From: Deltaproteobacteria bacterium
GTDB taxonomy: Bacteria; Desulfobacterota; Syntrophia; Syntrophales; UBA5619
DNA: 35,064 bases
NCBI GenBank assembly: GCA_026388365.1
Contig: JAPLJW010000106.1
Span: 1 to 35,064, forward strand
Direction: 5' to 3'
Part shown: one piece after another, positions 33,715 to 35,064 of the stretch
Layout: each line of letters starts with the position of its first letter
How positions within the stretch are numbered: the first letter of the stretch is position 1
Position numbers and translations under genes: made by a program
The notes under the pieces: model-generated
Database searches by the model: none
The model's input: only the letters and a program-made list of their open reading frames with translations
What the model was told of the DNA's origin: nothing

Positions 33715-33861
33715 CAGGCTGTTCAAAAGCTTGTCCCGTACCGGATACGGGATGTCCAGATGAAAGGCTCCCGAAATCTTGAGCCGTGAGGCGTACTTTT
33801 GGGTATGTTGAACGGCGAAGGATGAGGGAAACGCAGCAGATGGGCGTTTTTCAGCAGCCGA
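33715..33861 (+). repeat. 147-bp dispersed palindromic repeat, copy 2
   Basis: Same length and orientation as copy 1 at 9575-9721. The terminal arms are CAGGCTGTTCAAAAG and TTTTTCAGCAGCCGA. Relative to copy 1, A>G in the left arm is matched by T>C in the right arm, so the pairing is kept. The internal CCCGTA/TACGGG hairpin is unchanged. The right end abuts the fmt stop codon, and the element lies in the fmt-rsmB transcript. Confidence 0.9.
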
Positions 33862-34800
33862 CTAACCCAGAATCCGCCCCGGGGCGACAGGACAGCCCCG
33901 GATAAAGTCGCGGACCGCCATCCGTTTCTTCCCCTCCAATTGCACCTCTTTCAAAAGAACATAACCCTTTCCCGCGGCGACGCGAAGGACGCCGCCCGTC
34001 TCTCCTACGACGGTTCCCGGAGCTTCGGTAACAGGTGCCGTTTCTGCCGCTGCAGTAAAGATCTTGACCTGTTTCCCGTTGAGAAATGTGCAGGCGCAGG
34101 GAACGGGGGAGAGCCCCCGGATGAGCGAGACGATCTCCCGGCAATCCTTTTCCCAGTCAATCCGGCCTTCCTCGCGGCCGATGCGGGGGGCGAGGGTTGC
34201 GAGGCGATGATCCTGGGGACGCGGCAGAAGCGTTCCGGAGAGCAGCATCGCGAGCGCCATGCGGAGAAGATCGGCGCCCATGACCGCCAGGCGGTCGTGA
34301 AGCTCCCCGAAAGTCTCCTCCGGTTCGATCGGCGTCTCCTCCTGGAGGAGGATATCGCCGGAATCCACCCCCTCGTCCATCCGCATGATCGTGACACCGG
34401 TGATCTCCTCGCCGCGGATGAGGGCCCGCTGGATCGGCGCCGCCCCCCGGTACTTCGGGAGGAGCGAGGGGTGGATGTTGATGCAGCCCTCCTTCGGGCC
34501 GTGAATGATCTCCCCGGGGAGGATCTGGCCGAAGGCCGCGACGATTACGAGATCGGGTGCGAGCGTCCGGAAGGTGTCGAGAAAATCCTGGTTTCTGACC
34601 TTTTCCGGCTGGAGCAACGGAAGGCTTAATCCCTCGGCGGTGACCTTGACTGGGGGCGGCGCCAGGGTCCGGCCCCGTCCCTGCGGCCGGTCGGGCTGTG
34701 TAACGACGCCGATGACGGGCCAGCCGCCCTGCACAAGGCCTTGCAGCGCCGGCACGGCAAAAGCGGGTGTTCCCATGAAAAGGATGCGAGGTTTGGTCAT
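33862..34800 (-). CDS. fmt: Methionyl-tRNA formyltransferase
   Basis: Fmt formylates initiator Met-tRNA using 10-formyl-tetrahydrofolate. The 312-residue protein has the N-terminal RILFMGTPAFAVPAL and the catalytic triad Asn108, His110 (INIHPSLLPKYRGAAP) and Asp146 (MDEGVDSGDILL). The C-terminal OB-like domain runs from about residue 210. The ATG at 34800 has a TAGGAGAT site that overlaps the priA stop. The protein is complete; its TAG stop touches the end of the repeat. Confidence 0.96.
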   Translation of the reverse strand: MTKPRILFMGTPAFAVPALQGLVQGGWPVIGVVTQPDRPQGRGRTLAPPPVKVTAEGLSLPLLQPEKVRNQDFLDTFRTLAPDLVIVAAFGQILPGEIIHGPKEGCINIHPSLLPKYRGAAPIQRALIRGEEITGVTIMRMDEGVDSGDILLQEETPIEPEETFGELHDRLAVMGADLLRMALAMLLSGTLLPRPQDHRLATLAPRIGREEGRIDWEKDCREIVSLIRGLSPVPCACTFLNGKQVKIFTAAAETAPVTEAPGTVVGETGGVLRVAAGKGYVLLKEVQLEGKKRMAVRDFIRGCPVAPGRILG

Positions 34801-34811
34801 GGCGTTATCTC

Positions 34812-35064
34812 CTACATGAAATGGACCGGATCCACATCCACCTGGATCTCCAGCCCGCGTCCGGCGCCCTCCAGAAGTTTTTCCGCGAGGAGATGGAGGG
34901 GCGTGCTCTCCGTTCCCCGGAGCAGCATCTGCCAGCGGTAACGCCCCCGGAGCCGGACGAGGGGTGATTCGGCGGGGCCGATGACGCCCACCTTTCCGCC
35001 GGCGACGGACGCGGCCAGTTCCCGCGCCCGTTTCCCGATCTTGGCTACGGCCGTTTTCCCTTCC
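34812..35064 (-). CDS. priA: Primosomal protein N' (PriA), C-terminal part only
   Basis: The minus-strand frame enters from the right edge and ends with TAG at 34812, eleven bases before fmt. The visible 83 residues include the PriA tail GVIGPAESPLVRLRGRYRWQ and the final EIQVDVDPVHFM, which matches the usual VDVDP ending of this replication-restart helicase. The helicase motifs lie outside the window. Position next to fmt is the common arrangement. Confidence 0.87.
   Translation of the reverse strand, partial: EGKTAVAKIGKRARELAASVAGGKVGVIGPAESPLVRLRGRYRWQMLLRGTESTPLHLLAEKLLEGAGRGLEIQVDVDPVHFM

Overview
The window looks like a chromosomal piece of a deltaproteobacterium, probably Syntrophales/Syntrophaceae-like. 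This is inferred from the gene order yebC-ruvC-ruvA-ruvB-queH-lpxC, the DUF4390/NtrY/NtrC group, and the style of the intergenic palindromic repeats. I ran no database search. LpxC implies a Gram-negative envelope.

Layout. (1) 1-150: 3' part of a 5S rRNA with its terminator, i.e. the end of an rRNA operon. (2) 226-9549, plus strand: housekeeping genes yebC, ruvC, ruvA, ruvB, queH and lpxC, then a secreted DUF4390 protein and an NtrY-type kinase with an NtrC-type sigma-54 activator. (3) 9575-15621, minus strand: a 147-bp repeat copy, a YbhN/UPF0104 membrane protein, a DUF3568 lipoprotein, a DnaJ homologue, a nested palindrome, purC, a metallo-beta-lactamase-fold hydrolase, a zinc-peptidase-like lipoprotein and a possible 48-residue gene. 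(4) 15891-16894: an AT-rich patch with a hicAB toxin-antitoxin pair under a palindrome-bearing promoter, and a decayed IS91-type transposase fragment. (5) 16895-31028: a catabolic block of twelve same-strand genes, with a divergent LysR-type regulator at 31228-32115. (6) 32298-35064, minus strand: priA (partial), fmt and rsmB, with a second copy of the 147-bp repeat between fmt and rsmB.

The catabolic block is the most interesting part. In transcription order it encodes a class I aminotransferase, an LDH2-family dehydrogenase, a complete tripartite tricarboxylate transporter (TctC, TctB, TctA), a D-cysteine desulfhydrase/CuyA-like PLP enzyme that is broken, a PurB-like lyase, an MmgE/PrpD protein, and a split UxaA-family pair (SAF-domain small subunit plus large subunit). 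After a short gap come an exported argininosuccinate-lyase-like protein and a DASS dicarboxylate transporter. The families match two known types of pathway. One is C3-sulfonate breakdown (cysteate or sulfolactate; CuyA, SuyAB and ComC are in these families). The other is amino-polycarboxylate breakdown (iminodisuccinate or EDDS; the epimerase is MmgE/PrpD and the lyases are fumarase/aspartase superfamily). I cannot decide between them from sequence alone. A palindromic T-N11-A site between the aminotransferase and the LysR gene suggests one substrate-induced regulon.

Other points: the CuyA-like gene has lost about 50 codons out of frame; the exported lyase has codon use and a signal peptide reminiscent of Betaproteobacteria; and several short coding remnants lie in the gaps around the block, consistent with past insertion and rearrangement.
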